A stretch of 13,977 nt of DNA from an uncultured Bacteroidales bacterium (GCA_937995875.1 CALKIW010000091.1:1-13977), one strand, 5' to 3'. Positions 1 through 7,764 are shown, counted from the stretch's first letter. Notes: generated by a model not told the origin, from the sequence alone. Program-made: numbers and translations.

Positions 1-3000
1 GCCCAAGGTCTGTCGGGGAAGTACAGATACCAGTCCATGAGCACCTTGGTTTTCTTGTCTTTTAACGGCTCGATGTAGTCGGGATAGTAGAGCTCGCTGT
101 CCGTCACTGCCGTTCCGTCGTCGGTGAGGTTCTTGTCTGCCGTGCGGGTCTCGACAACAACCATGACACCACGGTCAAGCAGCTTCTGCATGTCGGGGCG
201 GGGCTTGGTCACTCCCTCGGCGGTCACATCGCTCATCACTTGGTTCTGGTTATACTCCGTGAGCATGGCCTGTGTGTCGGTGAGGTTCACGATGTAGTTG
301 TTGAACGCCTGAATGAAGTCGTAGTAGCTGTTCCACCTTACTATCTCATAGAGGTAGAGGTCGGCATCTGTTCCGTCGAAGTGGATGGTGTCGCTGAAGT
401 TCGGGAATGCGCTGCTCGTGTCGATGGGCACGCACGCTGCCATGTCACCGTTCTGGAACACCTTGCAGAGCATGATACCACTGTACGGTGCTCGTGACTG
501 CGGTTCAATCACGATGTCGAAGCGGTAGACGGTATCGTCCAGATAAGAGGTCGCTGCGGTGGTGAACACAGAAGCCAGTGCCTCGTCGGTGTCGCCGTTG
601 GTGGTGACGATGAACTTCTCTCCAGTCAGGACAAATCCCAGTCGGTCGCCCATGCATCTGATGATACGGGCGTTGCGCTTGGCGATGTTCTTCACCTTGA
701 ATGTCAGTGACAGGGCAAGTCCGTTCGTCGGGATGCTCGTACTGGCAAATGGTGTGTCGGTGCACTCTGCCGTGACGTTCTCAGCGATACGCAAGGACAT
801 GCGGCCATTGCTCTGCTCGGTGCCGAAGTTGTCAGCCACAAAGCCGTTGCTCGAATAGTTTGAGCCAGTGACGTTGATGGCCACCTCGGTCCCGTCGGTG
901 GCGGTGGCCTTGATGCTCTTGTCTGTATCGGTATTGCTCCTGCCTGCAAGACTAATCTTGTAGAGTGCGCCCTCGGTCTCTGCGATGGCAAGCAACGAGC
1001 CCTCGATGGTGGTCTCACGCTTTTCTGTTAGAGGAGCGGTGCCACAGATAGCGTCGAAAGTCAGAGTGTCGCCCTCGCTGTAACCTACGATACGTTTCTC
1101 AACTGTGTAGTACTGGCTGCGGTACATCACACGGGAGGCAATGGTTTCCTGTGCTCCTGTGGTGTTGTCAGTGACTACCACCTGCACAGTGGGGCTCAGG
1201 GTGCTGCGCTGGTACACTGCAACATCCATCTTCAATGTCTCGAAGAGTTTAACCTTTCCGTCGCTGTCGTCGCTCCAGCGGGCCACTACGATAGGCTTGT
1301 CATAGTCGCTCACGCTCTCACGCTGCTCTATCACCATAAAGGCTGTATGTAGGATATTGCCTTTCGTGCCACTGGCCACATCGGTTCCTTGTATGCGGAT
1401 GGGATAGGAACCATGCCCTAAGCCAGTGGGGTCTATTGACACGTTATGTGGGTAGGTGTCGTTGACAACCTGCTCTTGTATCGTTTCCCATGCGCTGTTC
1501 TTATACATCTCCACCTTGACGCTGATACCCTTGTCAGAAGCGTTGTTAGGGAAACGGTACATGGGAATGGACATCTTGTTACCGCCAACCTGCAACGCTG
1601 TCTCCTTGGTGTAGTTGAGCGTCTGCACGCTCTCGCAGGTCACGTCGATGGATATGAGGCTGATGTTCTTTGTGGCGGTGTTGCCCCCGTCGTCGGTGAT
1701 AATGGCCTGTAAGGGAAGCTCGCCTGCATCGGCACACAGGCTGCTAAGGTCGAACTCAAAGGAGTAGTCGGTGAGGGTTGCGCTTGATGCTTTCCTCGGA
1801 TTGAAGTAGGCAACGCTGCTCTTGGTGGTCCTGTTCACGAACGTAACACTCATGATGCTGTTCGTGGTCTCTTGGCTTCCTGCCTTGGTGACACTCATGA
1901 TTGCGGCCTTGACAATGAAGCTACCGCCTGCCTTGCCATAGAACGGGTTGCTCTCGAAAGCTACGGCAATGGTGGTGCCACTGCTGCCACCTGTGCCAGT
2001 GCCAACAGTGAACTGCACCTCGTCGCCTACATCGTCGCCTCCGGCATTGACGAGTTTCATCTTCACAACTCCCTCAGTCTCGGTGTCTACACTGAGGCCT
2101 GCGGGGGTATGGGTGTAAGCACCTCCAGTGGAGAGTGCATCGGTTCCGTCCTTGGCCGGGTCGTCGGCTGTCTCTACCTCGGAGCCTCCGCCAAAGTCTT
2201 TCCAAAGGCCAATCTCACCGAAGCCTGTAACCTCACCTTGGAACTGCTTTGTCTCCATCACGTTCTCTGCTGTGCGGTAGCTGATGACAAGGCCTTTCTT
2301 ACGGTAGGTCACGCCAGTCTCTTTCTCGTAGTCGATGAGGCGGCTCACGGCTGTCTGCAAGGTGTAGTATTCGCCTGCCACGGGTGCGCCTATCAGCTGG
2401 TCGATGATGATGTAGGTCTCGCTGCCTGCGGCAAGACTGCCAAAGTCTTTCCAGTTGTCGGGGTTGTACCAGTTCGTTTCGGTCACGGTCTTGCCGATAT
2501 ACTGGTAGGTTTTCCAGATACCACTGCCTACCTCAAAGGAAATGATAAGTCCGCTGACGGATTTCTTGTTGTTCCATGCGGCATGAACGGCGCTCTTCGT
2601 GGTGTCCTCGGTGTCGCAGAGCACATAGTAGCCTCCACCTGTGAGGGGTTCCTCGTTGGTGGCATTGAAGATGCTTGCTGGTGAGTCCTTGGCTGCAATC
2701 TGCACCATATCTGTGCCAGTAGAGCGGTACTGAGTATTGTCGGAAGTGCTAACATAGATGCGGTGCTCATCCTTTGCTTCCTCCACCCACTTATAGCCTC
2801 TTGAACCGTCCTCGGCGGTCCAGAAACTGCTCTTGTAGAGTGTCTTTGTGTCTGTGTCGTAGATATGCTGGTTGTCTCCAGTAGGACCGCCAAGTGTGGT
2901 TACACCGCTTCCCCACTTGCTTACCATTTCTACATCAATGGCGCTGTCGGGTATCTCAGACTTTGACAACTTGCCATTGTCATCAAGGGTAGCCAGTCCG

Positions 3001-3968
3001 TTAGCTACGCCTTTAGTAGACTTGAAAGCATCAAAGTCCTGCTTCCATGTGTATGGCATCTTATACACTATCCATGCGCCTGAATGGAAAGCGAAAAGGA
3101 GGGGATAACCGTTGTATTCTGCGTTGTTGGTGTCAATTCTCGTCCAACTTGTAACATCGTCCGGGGCACTGTCACCAACAGTATATCCTGCTGGCGGGAG
3201 ATACACAACTCCTGCTGCACCCTCGGTAGCTCCGTCCTCGACATGCCATGACTTTTCTGTCGGGGCATAGTAGGAAAATGCGGTTTGCTCTGCAGGAGCA
3301 ATCTGATAACTGTCGGCAGGGCTGATGAAGCCTGCAAGGCGATAACCCTTTGCAATGTCAGCATCCACCTGCTTCTGAAGAGTGTCATGCCCATTGCTCA
3401 GCGTGGAAACATCTTGGTTGTGCTGCTTCTGCAACTTTTCCTGCGCGGTCTTTAGGTTAGCGATGTCGGTCTTGTTGGTGTCGCTCTGTGACTTCGCATT
3501 GTTGGCGGTCTCCGTGGTGGTGTTCAGCAGATTGCCAAGAGACGTGAGCTGCTGCGTGTGGCTCGATATGTTTGTGGCATTGGTCTTGACATCGGCTTTC
3601 ACGTTGTCGATGTCCTCCTGAAGCTGGGACACGCCCTCTGTGTACTGGCTCATGTCCACCGTCACCTCAATGGTGCCGCCACTGGCTACCCAGTCACCAC
3701 CCTTACCTACATACGCGGTAAAAGGCGTGGAGCTACCAACGCCTGCCAACCATCCGTCATGAGGGTTGGGATAGGCTGAGCGTAATTCCTCTACTGTGAG
3801 GAATATGCCCTTGTTAATACCTTTGATGTTGGCTGCTTCCAACCATCCATCAACTTTCAGATTATGGCCGATGGTGGCACTGCCGGACACGTAGAGCTTG
3901 CCGCCCATCGCGACATTGCGGCCGACGGAAACGTCACCATCTAACTGTGTTGTCTTTATTGAACTCAT
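1..3968 (-). CDS. Giant modular tail fibre / receptor-binding protein (C-terminus beyond window)
   Basis: One uninterrupted frame of 1322 codons runs off the left edge, so the C-terminus is missing. Residues 1-50 (KTTQLDGDVSVGRN, then VSGSATIGHNLKVDG) look like a short beta-solenoid, bactofilin-like repeat of the kind that opens fibre proteins of Bacteroidota phages and probably attaches to the tail. Residues 107-206 are rich in heptad-like, Asn/Thr/Lys/Gln sequence and probably form a trimeric coiled coil. Residues 320-341 (VANGLATLDDNGKLSKSEIP) match a common tail-fibre motif. Two related modules follow at about 444-511 and 530-595, both ending WKDFG. Residues 680-990 look like Ig-like beta-sandwiches, and 1000-1215 like a LamG/concanavalin-type jelly roll, a plausible carbohydrate-binding domain. 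The ATG overlaps the adaptor stop codon (ATGA), implying translational coupling. Domain assignments come from sequence patterns only. The fibre role is fairly sure; the receptor is unknown. Confidence 0.85.
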   Translation of the reverse strand, partial: MSSIKTTQLDGDVSVGRNVAMGGKLYVSGSATIGHNLKVDGWLEAANIKGINKGIFLTVEELRSAYPNPHDGWLAGVGSSTPFTAYVGKGGDWVASGGTIEVTVDMSQYTEGVSQLQEDIDNVKADVKTNATNISSHTQQLTSLGNLLNTTTETANNAKSQSDTNKTDIANLKTAQEKLQKQHNQDVSTLSNGHDTLQKQVDADIAKGYRLAGFISPADSYQIAPAEQTAFSYYAPTEKSWHVEDGATEGAAGVVYLPPAGYTVGDSAPDDVTSWTRIDTNNAEYNGYPLLFAFHSGAWIVYKMPYTWKQDFDAFKSTKGVANGLATLDDNGKLSKSEIPDSAIDVEMVSKWGSGVTTLGGPTGDNQHIYDTDTKTLYKSSFWTAEDGSRGYKWVEEAKDEHRIYVSTSDNTQYRSTGTDMVQIAAKDSPASIFNATNEEPLTGGGYYVLCDTEDTTKSAVHAAWNNKKSVSGLIISFEVGSGIWKTYQYIGKTVTETNWYNPDNWKDFGSLAAGSETYIIIDQLIGAPVAGEYYTLQTAVSRLIDYEKETGVTYRKKGLVISYRTAENVMETKQFQGEVTGFGEIGLWKDFGGGSEVETADDPAKDGTDALSTGGAYTHTPAGLSVDTETEGVVKMKLVNAGGDDVGDEVQFTVGTGTGGSSGTTIAVAFESNPFYGKAGGSFIVKAAIMSVTKAGSQETTNSIMSVTFVNRTTKSSVAYFNPRKASSATLTDYSFEFDLSSLCADAGELPLQAIITDDGGNTATKNISLISIDVTCESVQTLNYTKETALQVGGNKMSIPMYRFPNNASDKGISVKVEMYKNSAWETIQEQVVNDTYPHNVSIDPTGLGHGSYPIRIQGTDVASGTKGNILHTAFMVIEQRESVSDYDKPIVVARWSDDSDGKVKLFETLKMDVAVYQRSTLSPTVQVVVTDNTTGAQETIASRVMYRSQYYTVEKRIVGYSEGDTLTFDAICGTAPLTEKRETTIEGSLLAIAETEGALYKISLAGRSNTDTDKSIKATATDGTEVAINVTGSNYSSNGFVADNFGTEQSNGRMSLRIAENVTAECTDTPFASTSIPTNGLALSLTFKVKNIAKRNARIIRCMGDRLGFVLTGEKFIVTTNGDTDEALASVFTTAATSYLDDTVYRFDIVIEPQSRAPYSGIMLCKVFQNGDMAACVPIDTSSAFPNFSDTIHFDGTDADLYLYEIVRWNSYYDFIQAFNNYIVNLTDTQAMLTEYNQNQVMSDVTAEGVTKPRPDMQKLLDRGVMVVVETRTADKNLTDDGTAVTDSELYYPDYIEPLKDKKTKVLMDWYLYFPDRPW
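2184..2639 (-). repeat. Two tandem related modules within the tail-fibre gene
   Basis: Fibre residues 444-511 (bases 2436-2639) and 530-595 (bases 2184-2381) are diverged copies of one module. Both begin with a Gly-Tyr-Tyr strand (GGYYVL / GEYYTL), have a central hydrophobic strand (GLIISF / GLVISY) and end in WKDFG followed by GSE. At DNA level an exact 15-base repeat (GCCAAAGTCTTTCCA on the plus strand) occurs at 2190-2204 and 2439-2453. The offset is 249 bases, or 83 codons, so the repeat is in frame. This looks like domain duplication in the fibre shaft, probably beta-rich. The rest of each module has diverged considerably. Confidence 0.65.
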
Positions 3969-4600
3969 TGTAAGAATGTCTTAGCTGTTTCAAGAAAGTT
4001 TGAAGCCTTGTCAGCCTCTCCCAATGTCGTGTATACAAGTGCGCCTATGGTGTAGACAACGGCCATATAACAACGCTCGCTGATGTCTACACCGTTATCC
4101 TCGTCTATCGTGGGATAAGGGATATAAACGGCCCTGCTCACCTGTGCGTTCGTGCTCTTGCACGAATAGAACTCCAGCACCTTTCCCTCAGGCCGTATCG
4201 CTATGGCACACACCGGTCGCTGGGCCGTTCCGCGTATGCCCTTAAAGCGGCTTCGCTGCTTCTCATACTCAGGGTCATCAGTGCTGATGGCTTGGTACAC
4301 AGCCTGTTCCCAATCGTCCATCTCAAATACGACAAGACGCATGAAGTCCTGTGGCAGCAACACCCAACCGCTCTCCATCTCCCGCCAGTACACGGCATCA
4401 CCGAAGTTATGCCCCCCTTCCAAGAGGTAGTTGGGAGCATCGGCATGCACGCGCTGCACAGCTTCAACTATCTTCGAGCGTATGATGTCATCGAGCATCA
4501 AAGTGTCGATGTCTTCATCTTCAATCAATTGCTCGTTGGTCTTGTTCTCGTCAATGGCAATACGCACGTCACGCAGAATCTTGTCGATTTGATATATCAT
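3965..4600 (-). CDS. Probable head-tail adaptor / head-completion protein
   Basis: A 211-residue soluble protein with no signal peptide or membrane segment. Residues 1-52 are predicted helical and acidic (IEDEDIDTLMLDDII then RSKIVEAVQRVH). They are followed by APNYLL, LPQDFMRLV (82-90) and a DW-containing helix. The centre (residues 119-147) has GIRG, RPVCAIA and LEFYSCKS, and the end is helical (YMAVVYTIGALVY). I recognise this pattern from structural modules of Bacteroidota phages, where it lies between the capsid gene and the fibre. The size, mostly helical N-terminus and position suggest an adaptor ring below the portal. That role is inferred from context, not from a catalytic or diagnostic motif. 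It starts 12 bases after the preceding gene, and its TGA stop overlaps the fibre ATG. Confidence 0.6.
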   Translation of the reverse strand: MIYQIDKILRDVRIAIDENKTNEQLIEDEDIDTLMLDDIIRSKIVEAVQRVHADAPNYLLEGGHNFGDAVYWREMESGWVLLPQDFMRLVVFEMDDWEQAVYQAISTDDPEYEKQRSRFKGIRGTAQRPVCAIAIRPEGKVLEFYSCKSTNAQVSRAVYIPYPTIDEDNGVDISERCYMAVVYTIGALVYTTLGEADKASNFLETAKTFLQ

Positions 4601-4612
4601 GGCATGATAGTG

Positions 4613-5191
4613 CTAGTCTGTGAATACTACCTCAATGCCATTGTTCTTGCCATAGGCAATGATGGCATTACGGGAACGCAGCGTACTGCGCTTTACTCCG
4701 AACTCTGTCTCGAAGAAGTCCTTTGCATCGTCATTGCATGCAAACTCCTTACGGGTTGCAGTATTAACGGTTTCTTCATCAGGCTGCATTGCAGGAGTTT
4801 CATCTGTCGATTGTTTCTGTTCTGCTTTGTCTGGAGTGTCTGCACCTTGTTCATCCTCTGCTGGAGCTTCATTGTTGCCTGTTTCATCGGTAGGAGTGTG
4901 AGTATCTGCAACCTCATCGCTCTGCAGGGCTACATGCTCGCTCTCAATATACACATCCTCATCGGTTTTCGCCACATGAACTCTGCGGATAAGTCCGGCT
5001 TTGAACTCTTTGCTGTTCTCTATGGCTAACTGAATAACTGTATTGCTGGTAGAAAAGGTTGCAGGAGTACGCCCGGCTTCATTGGATGAGCCGTTTGTGA
5101 ATGGTATCTTCATCTTTGCGCTACCAACCTTGATAAGGGCTTGGTATTCGAGCATACCAGCCACACCGTAGATAATGTTCTGTTTCTTCAT
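4613..5191 (-). CDS. Putative virion protein with acidic linker (decoration or head-fibre candidate)
   Basis: A 192-residue protein in three parts. Residues 1-85 form a small domain containing YQALIKVGSAKMKIPFTNG and IQLAIENSKEFKAG. Residues about 91-142 are a low-complexity linker rich in Asp, Glu, Thr, Pro and Gln, surely disordered. Residues 145-192 form a compact C-terminal domain (DDAKDFFETEFGVKRSTLRSR, then a short helix, then GIEVVF), reminiscent of small helix-extended-helix or SAP-like folds, though this is only a resemblance. It lies directly after the capsid gene and a hairpin. The two-domains-on-a-tether design would suit an outer capsid decoration or head fibre, or a protein bridging capsid and DNA. 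The start is the only ATG near the hairpin, and no Shine-Dalgarno sequence is visible. Function is unproven. Confidence 0.5.
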   Translation of the reverse strand: MKKQNIIYGVAGMLEYQALIKVGSAKMKIPFTNGSSNEAGRTPATFSTSNTVIQLAIENSKEFKAGLIRRVHVAKTDEDVYIESEHVALQSDEVADTHTPTDETGNNEAPAEDEQGADTPDKAEQKQSTDETPAMQPDEETVNTATRKEFACNDDAKDFFETEFGVKRSTLRSRNAIIAYGKNNGIEVVFTD

Positions 5192-5199
5192 TTGTATCT

Positions 5200-5238
5200 T
5201 AATAAAATAGGCGGACGGTCATAAACCTATCCGCCTAT
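5200..5238 (-). terminator. Intrinsic terminator or attenuator after the capsid gene
   Basis: A perfect 9-base inverted repeat (ATAGGCGGA at 5207-5215, TCCGCCTAT at 5230-5238) closes a 14-base loop that can itself pair GGT with ACC. On the minus strand the stem is followed by TTTTATT, the usual layout of a factor-independent terminator. It lies in the 71-base gap between the capsid stop codon and the next start, which is only 16 bases from the stem. It could therefore partly terminate transcription after the highly expressed capsid gene, stabilise the capsid mRNA 3' end, or both. Confidence 0.7.
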
Positions 5239-5262
5239 GGTTTCTAATTGATGTTTGAAAAC

Positions 5263-6789
5263 TTAGTTACCTAATGGAATTTCACCTGTATAAGGCTCCC
5301 ATGCATCTTTCTTATATGTCCATACAGTACCGCTTACAGCCTTGCTGTTGATAGCAGGGCAATCCACCATGAGGTAGTAAACGCAGTTCTCCTTTGGAGA
5401 AGCAGGTGCTTGGTCGCTATTCCACAAGTGCATGTGGAGAACATCTGTTCCGTAATTGTCTTCCGAGCCCTCACCGTCAATCCATACATGACAAGTGCCT
5501 TTCAGTCCGAGACCGTCCCATACAATGGTAGAATTGCGTGTAGCCTCCTCACCCTCTACGCGGTCTTTGTCCGTGTGCTCTGCACTATATACATAGTGTA
5601 CACAACGGTCGTAGGCAATCATGAAGCATGAGTTGCTCCAGCGAAGTCGGTCGAGTGTCGGGTCGTGCTTGAATTCGAGATTACCGAATACGGTATGAAT
5701 TCTTGTTACCTCCCAGCCAAGGTCGTTCAACTTCACCTCGATGCGTACCTCCGGATGTTCAGAGAAGTCAATGGTCTGTATCTTCTCAAGGAAATTCTTG
5801 CCGCACAGACCGAGAATTGTCTTAGGAACATCCTCTCCTGTAAAGATGAGTTTTGCGAGGGCAATGAACTTCTTGAAGTTCCACTTACCATCATCCTCAA
5901 TCTCTTTCTTTACCTGATAGCGCACGCCCTCCGTGAAGTAGATGTCCTGCGGTCCGAGTTTCGTATCAACAGAAATCTTGCCTTTCTGACCACCGTACAG
6001 CGTGCGGTTTCCCTTTACCTTGAAATTGGTAATCTGTGCCTCTGCAATGAGGGCATGGTCGAAAGGTATCTGCTTATCCTGCGCGTCGAAATAGTCGGAA
6101 ACAACGCTGTTCATGATACGCTTCTGAAGGTGCAGGTCGATAGGCTGCGGAACTACAAGGTCTGGTTCAACCTCTTTCTGTGTCTCATAGCAGGCATTGG
6201 CCATGAGCACGCATACAGTCCCGGCAGGAATATCAGGTGTGGTGCAACTTTCATCACCTGATACGTCACGGGGACCGTTCACGGCAATCGCAACAGGATT
6301 TCCACTGGTAGTGTCCTTGCCCACGATGAAAATCATCAGGTCTTTGCTCGGAGTGGCTTTCTGGCCTGTTGCATCGTAGCCATCCACGCCCTTTACAAGA
6401 AGTGTCGTATAGGGACGGGGCAACTTCTGGTCTTGGCTCAACAGAGGAAGAATAAACTGGTTGTCCGAACTCTTCACTACGGCATCCTTGGTTGTTACGA
6501 AACTCTTGGGCTCGTCGATGATGTAGTGTCGGACAACGGGACTTTTGACATTCACTCGCTTTGAATGCAGCATAATCTGCATCATCGGAGTGTCATCACT
6601 CTTAAACTTGTACAGCTTTTGGTCGATGTCAGGCGTGATGAGGTTACCTGCGCCAACGCCACCCGTAGCACCTGCCACCGCACTCACGGTAGCAGCCTGT
6701 CCCCCCACTTGGGTCTGAACACCTGCTGTACCACCTGTAGGCTGCTGATAGCCGCCCTCGGCTGGTTTTACATTTTGTTCTACTGCCAT
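5263..6789 (-). CDS. Major capsid protein (probable HK97 fold)
   Basis: A 508-residue protein with a Gly/Ala/Gln-rich, probably flexible N-terminal arm (residues 1-52). The folded part begins near residue 54 with DIDQKLYKFKSDDTPMMQIM. That acidic-aromatic then D-x-TP pattern opens many HK97-type capsid proteins of Bacteroidota phages. There is no signal peptide or membrane segment. The length, the position after a scaffold-like gene and before a head-tail adaptor, and the hairpin directly behind it all support the coat-protein call. I did not recognise a specific named family, so the identification rests mainly on context. The ATG at 6789 follows a 30-base AT-rich leader without Shine-Dalgarno. 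Residues 3-55 are duplicated in the small ORF just upstream. Confidence 0.78.
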   Translation of the reverse strand: MAVEQNVKPAEGGYQQPTGGTAGVQTQVGGQAATVSAVAGATGGVGAGNLITPDIDQKLYKFKSDDTPMMQIMLHSKRVNVKSPVVRHYIIDEPKSFVTTKDAVVKSSDNQFILPLLSQDQKLPRPYTTLLVKGVDGYDATGQKATPSKDLMIFIVGKDTTSGNPVAIAVNGPRDVSGDESCTTPDIPAGTVCVLMANACYETQKEVEPDLVVPQPIDLHLQKRIMNSVVSDYFDAQDKQIPFDHALIAEAQITNFKVKGNRTLYGGQKGKISVDTKLGPQDIYFTEGVRYQVKKEIEDDGKWNFKKFIALAKLIFTGEDVPKTILGLCGKNFLEKIQTIDFSEHPEVRIEVKLNDLGWEVTRIHTVFGNLEFKHDPTLDRLRWSNSCFMIAYDRCVHYVYSAEHTDKDRVEGEEATRNSTIVWDGLGLKGTCHVWIDGEGSEDNYGTDVLHMHLWNSDQAPASPKENCVYYLMVDCPAINSKAVSGTVWTYKKDAWEPYTGEIPLGN

Positions 6790-6819
6790 TTGAATAAAAA
6801 TTAAAATGAATAATCTATT

Positions 6820-6984
6820 TTACATACTGGGCTTGACGAGGTTATCAGCTTTGATACCACCTGTAGCATTGGCTAAATTGCTTACCGTCGCTGCTGCCCC
6901 ATATACTTGGGTCTTGTATCCTGCACTCCCTTTATTTGGCTCTATATTGGGATTGCTGACTATTTTTACCACTTGCTCTATCAT
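6820..6984 (-). CDS. 54-residue capsid N-arm paralogue
   Basis: This short ORF (ATG 6984-6982, TAA 6822-6820) starts inside the scaffold stop codon (ATGA overlap), so it is probably translated by coupling. Residues 2-54 align without gaps to capsid residues 3-55. I count 26 identities in 53, including EQ-V-K near the start and the shared blocks TQV, AATVS, ATGG and NL. In residues 25-54, 18 of 30 match, and 12 of those 18 residues use different synonymous codons. This argues against a recent copy or noise and for selection on the peptide. It ends exactly where the capsid fold should begin. It could be an assembly factor that mimics the capsid arm, a minor virion part, or a decaying duplicate. 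It is in frame with the capsid gene; only the TAA separates them. Confidence 0.75.
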   Translation of the reverse strand: MIEQVVKIVSNPNIEPNKGSAGYKTQVYGAAATVSNLANATGGIKADNLVKPSM

Positions 6985-7718
6985 GCCATGTTTGCAATGT
7001 CGAAGATGTCCATATCATGCTTACCACTACCTTGCTGGTTGTTCTTGCCATTGAGAGGCGCAAGTCCATCACCGTTTTTGCTCTTGCGTAACTTTTCGGT
7101 AACCTTTTGGTTACGCCCTGAGACCTCACCTTCTTCTTGTGCGTCTGCAACATCATCGTCATGGTTGATGGCCTTTGTCATGAGGTCGAACATCTCTGGT
7201 GAAAATTTTCCCATTACGCCATCACGCACAATATTGATGAGATGGAAGATGATTTCATCAGCTTGCTCATCAGTCAGCCCTCGTTCTTCTTGGAACTTTT
7301 GAAGTGCTTCCAATGACTTAGGCAAATTCTCGGCGTACTCGTCATCAAGCTGCTTGCTTTTGGCGATGCGCTGTTGCTCCTCCGCCCATGCATCCGCAAG
7401 TTCCTGTACCTTCTCCGGGTCATCAAGTGTTTCCTTGATGTCGGGACCGAAATCCTTCAGCAGGCTAAGTACAGGGTTTCCGCCTTTGCTCATTTCGGTA
7501 AGGAACTCCGCACTGCGAGGGTCGGAGGCAAACATATCAGAAAGTGCTTTTTCACGCTCTCTGTAGCCACCGAGTTCCTTTTCGTAGTTGTCGTAGTCTT
7601 CACCTATCTGACCGTAGATTTCTTCATCATCCTCGAATTTCTTATCGGGATACTTCTCACGCAAACGCCCGATTTGTCGGTCTCTTTTGCTGATTTCTGT
7701 ATTTTCAGTTGTAGCCAT
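6981..7718 (-). CDS. Capsid scaffold-like protein
   Basis: A 245-residue, highly charged protein that is mostly helical and free of membrane segments. Residues 1-60 are acidic with heptad-like helices (RLREKYPDKKFEDDEEIYG, then YEKELGGYREREKAL). Residues 100-145 form another charged helix. The C-terminal part changes to a basic, polar tail (GRNQKVTEKLRKSKNG, 201-216) and ends in a short acidic segment. Acidic coiled-coil protein with a basic C-terminal helix, encoded just before the coat gene, is the classic layout of phage scaffolding proteins, which line the procapsid and leave before or during packaging. No protease domain is visible here. A -7 promoter box lies 39 bases upstream of the ATG, so this may be the first gene of a scaffold-capsid transcript. 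The call is by architecture and position. Confidence 0.7.
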   Translation of the reverse strand: MATTENTEISKRDRQIGRLREKYPDKKFEDDEEIYGQIGEDYDNYEKELGGYREREKALSDMFASDPRSAEFLTEMSKGGNPVLSLLKDFGPDIKETLDDPEKVQELADAWAEEQQRIAKSKQLDDEYAENLPKSLEALQKFQEERGLTDEQADEIIFHLINIVRDGVMGKFSPEMFDLMTKAINHDDDVADAQEEGEVSGRNQKVTEKLRKSKNGDGLAPLNGKNNQQGSGKHDMDIFDIANMA

Positions 7719-7756
7719 ATCGTTGATACTCGTAGAGTTACTGATTTATTTACCTG

Positions 7757-7764
7757 CAAATATA
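7757..7764 (-). promoter_or_regulatory. Candidate Bacteroidota -7 promoter box for scaffold-capsid genes
   Basis: The minus strand reads TATATTTG, an exact match to the Bacteroidota -7 consensus TAnnTTTG. It is 39 bases upstream of the scaffold ATG, in the 124-base AT-rich gap between two divergent genes. No clear TTTG -33 element is seen at the usual spacing, so the site is a candidate only. Confidence 0.45.

Noticed and set aside
2190..2453. The 15-base repeat as an attachment site, CRISPR unit or diversity-generating template
   Set aside because: It is in frame inside matching protein modules (encoding WKDFG). There are only two copies, with no spacer regularity, adenine-specific variation or reverse transcriptase in view.
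1872..2684. Open plus-strand frame of 270 codons opposite the fibre gene
   Set aside because: It lies wholly antisense to a continuous 1322-codon fibre frame with coherent domains. Its Cys/Val/Leu-rich translation looks like the reverse of the fibre codons.
4292..5029. Open plus-strand frame of 245 codons
   Set aside because: It is antisense to two well-supported minus-strand genes and crosses their boundary. The translation has no domain-like pattern and no promoter precedes it.
6806..7054. Plus-strand frame of 82 codons across the scaffold-capsid gap
   Set aside because: It is antisense to the 54-residue capsid-arm ORF and the scaffold end. The minus-strand reading has clear similarity to the capsid protein, while this one has no support.
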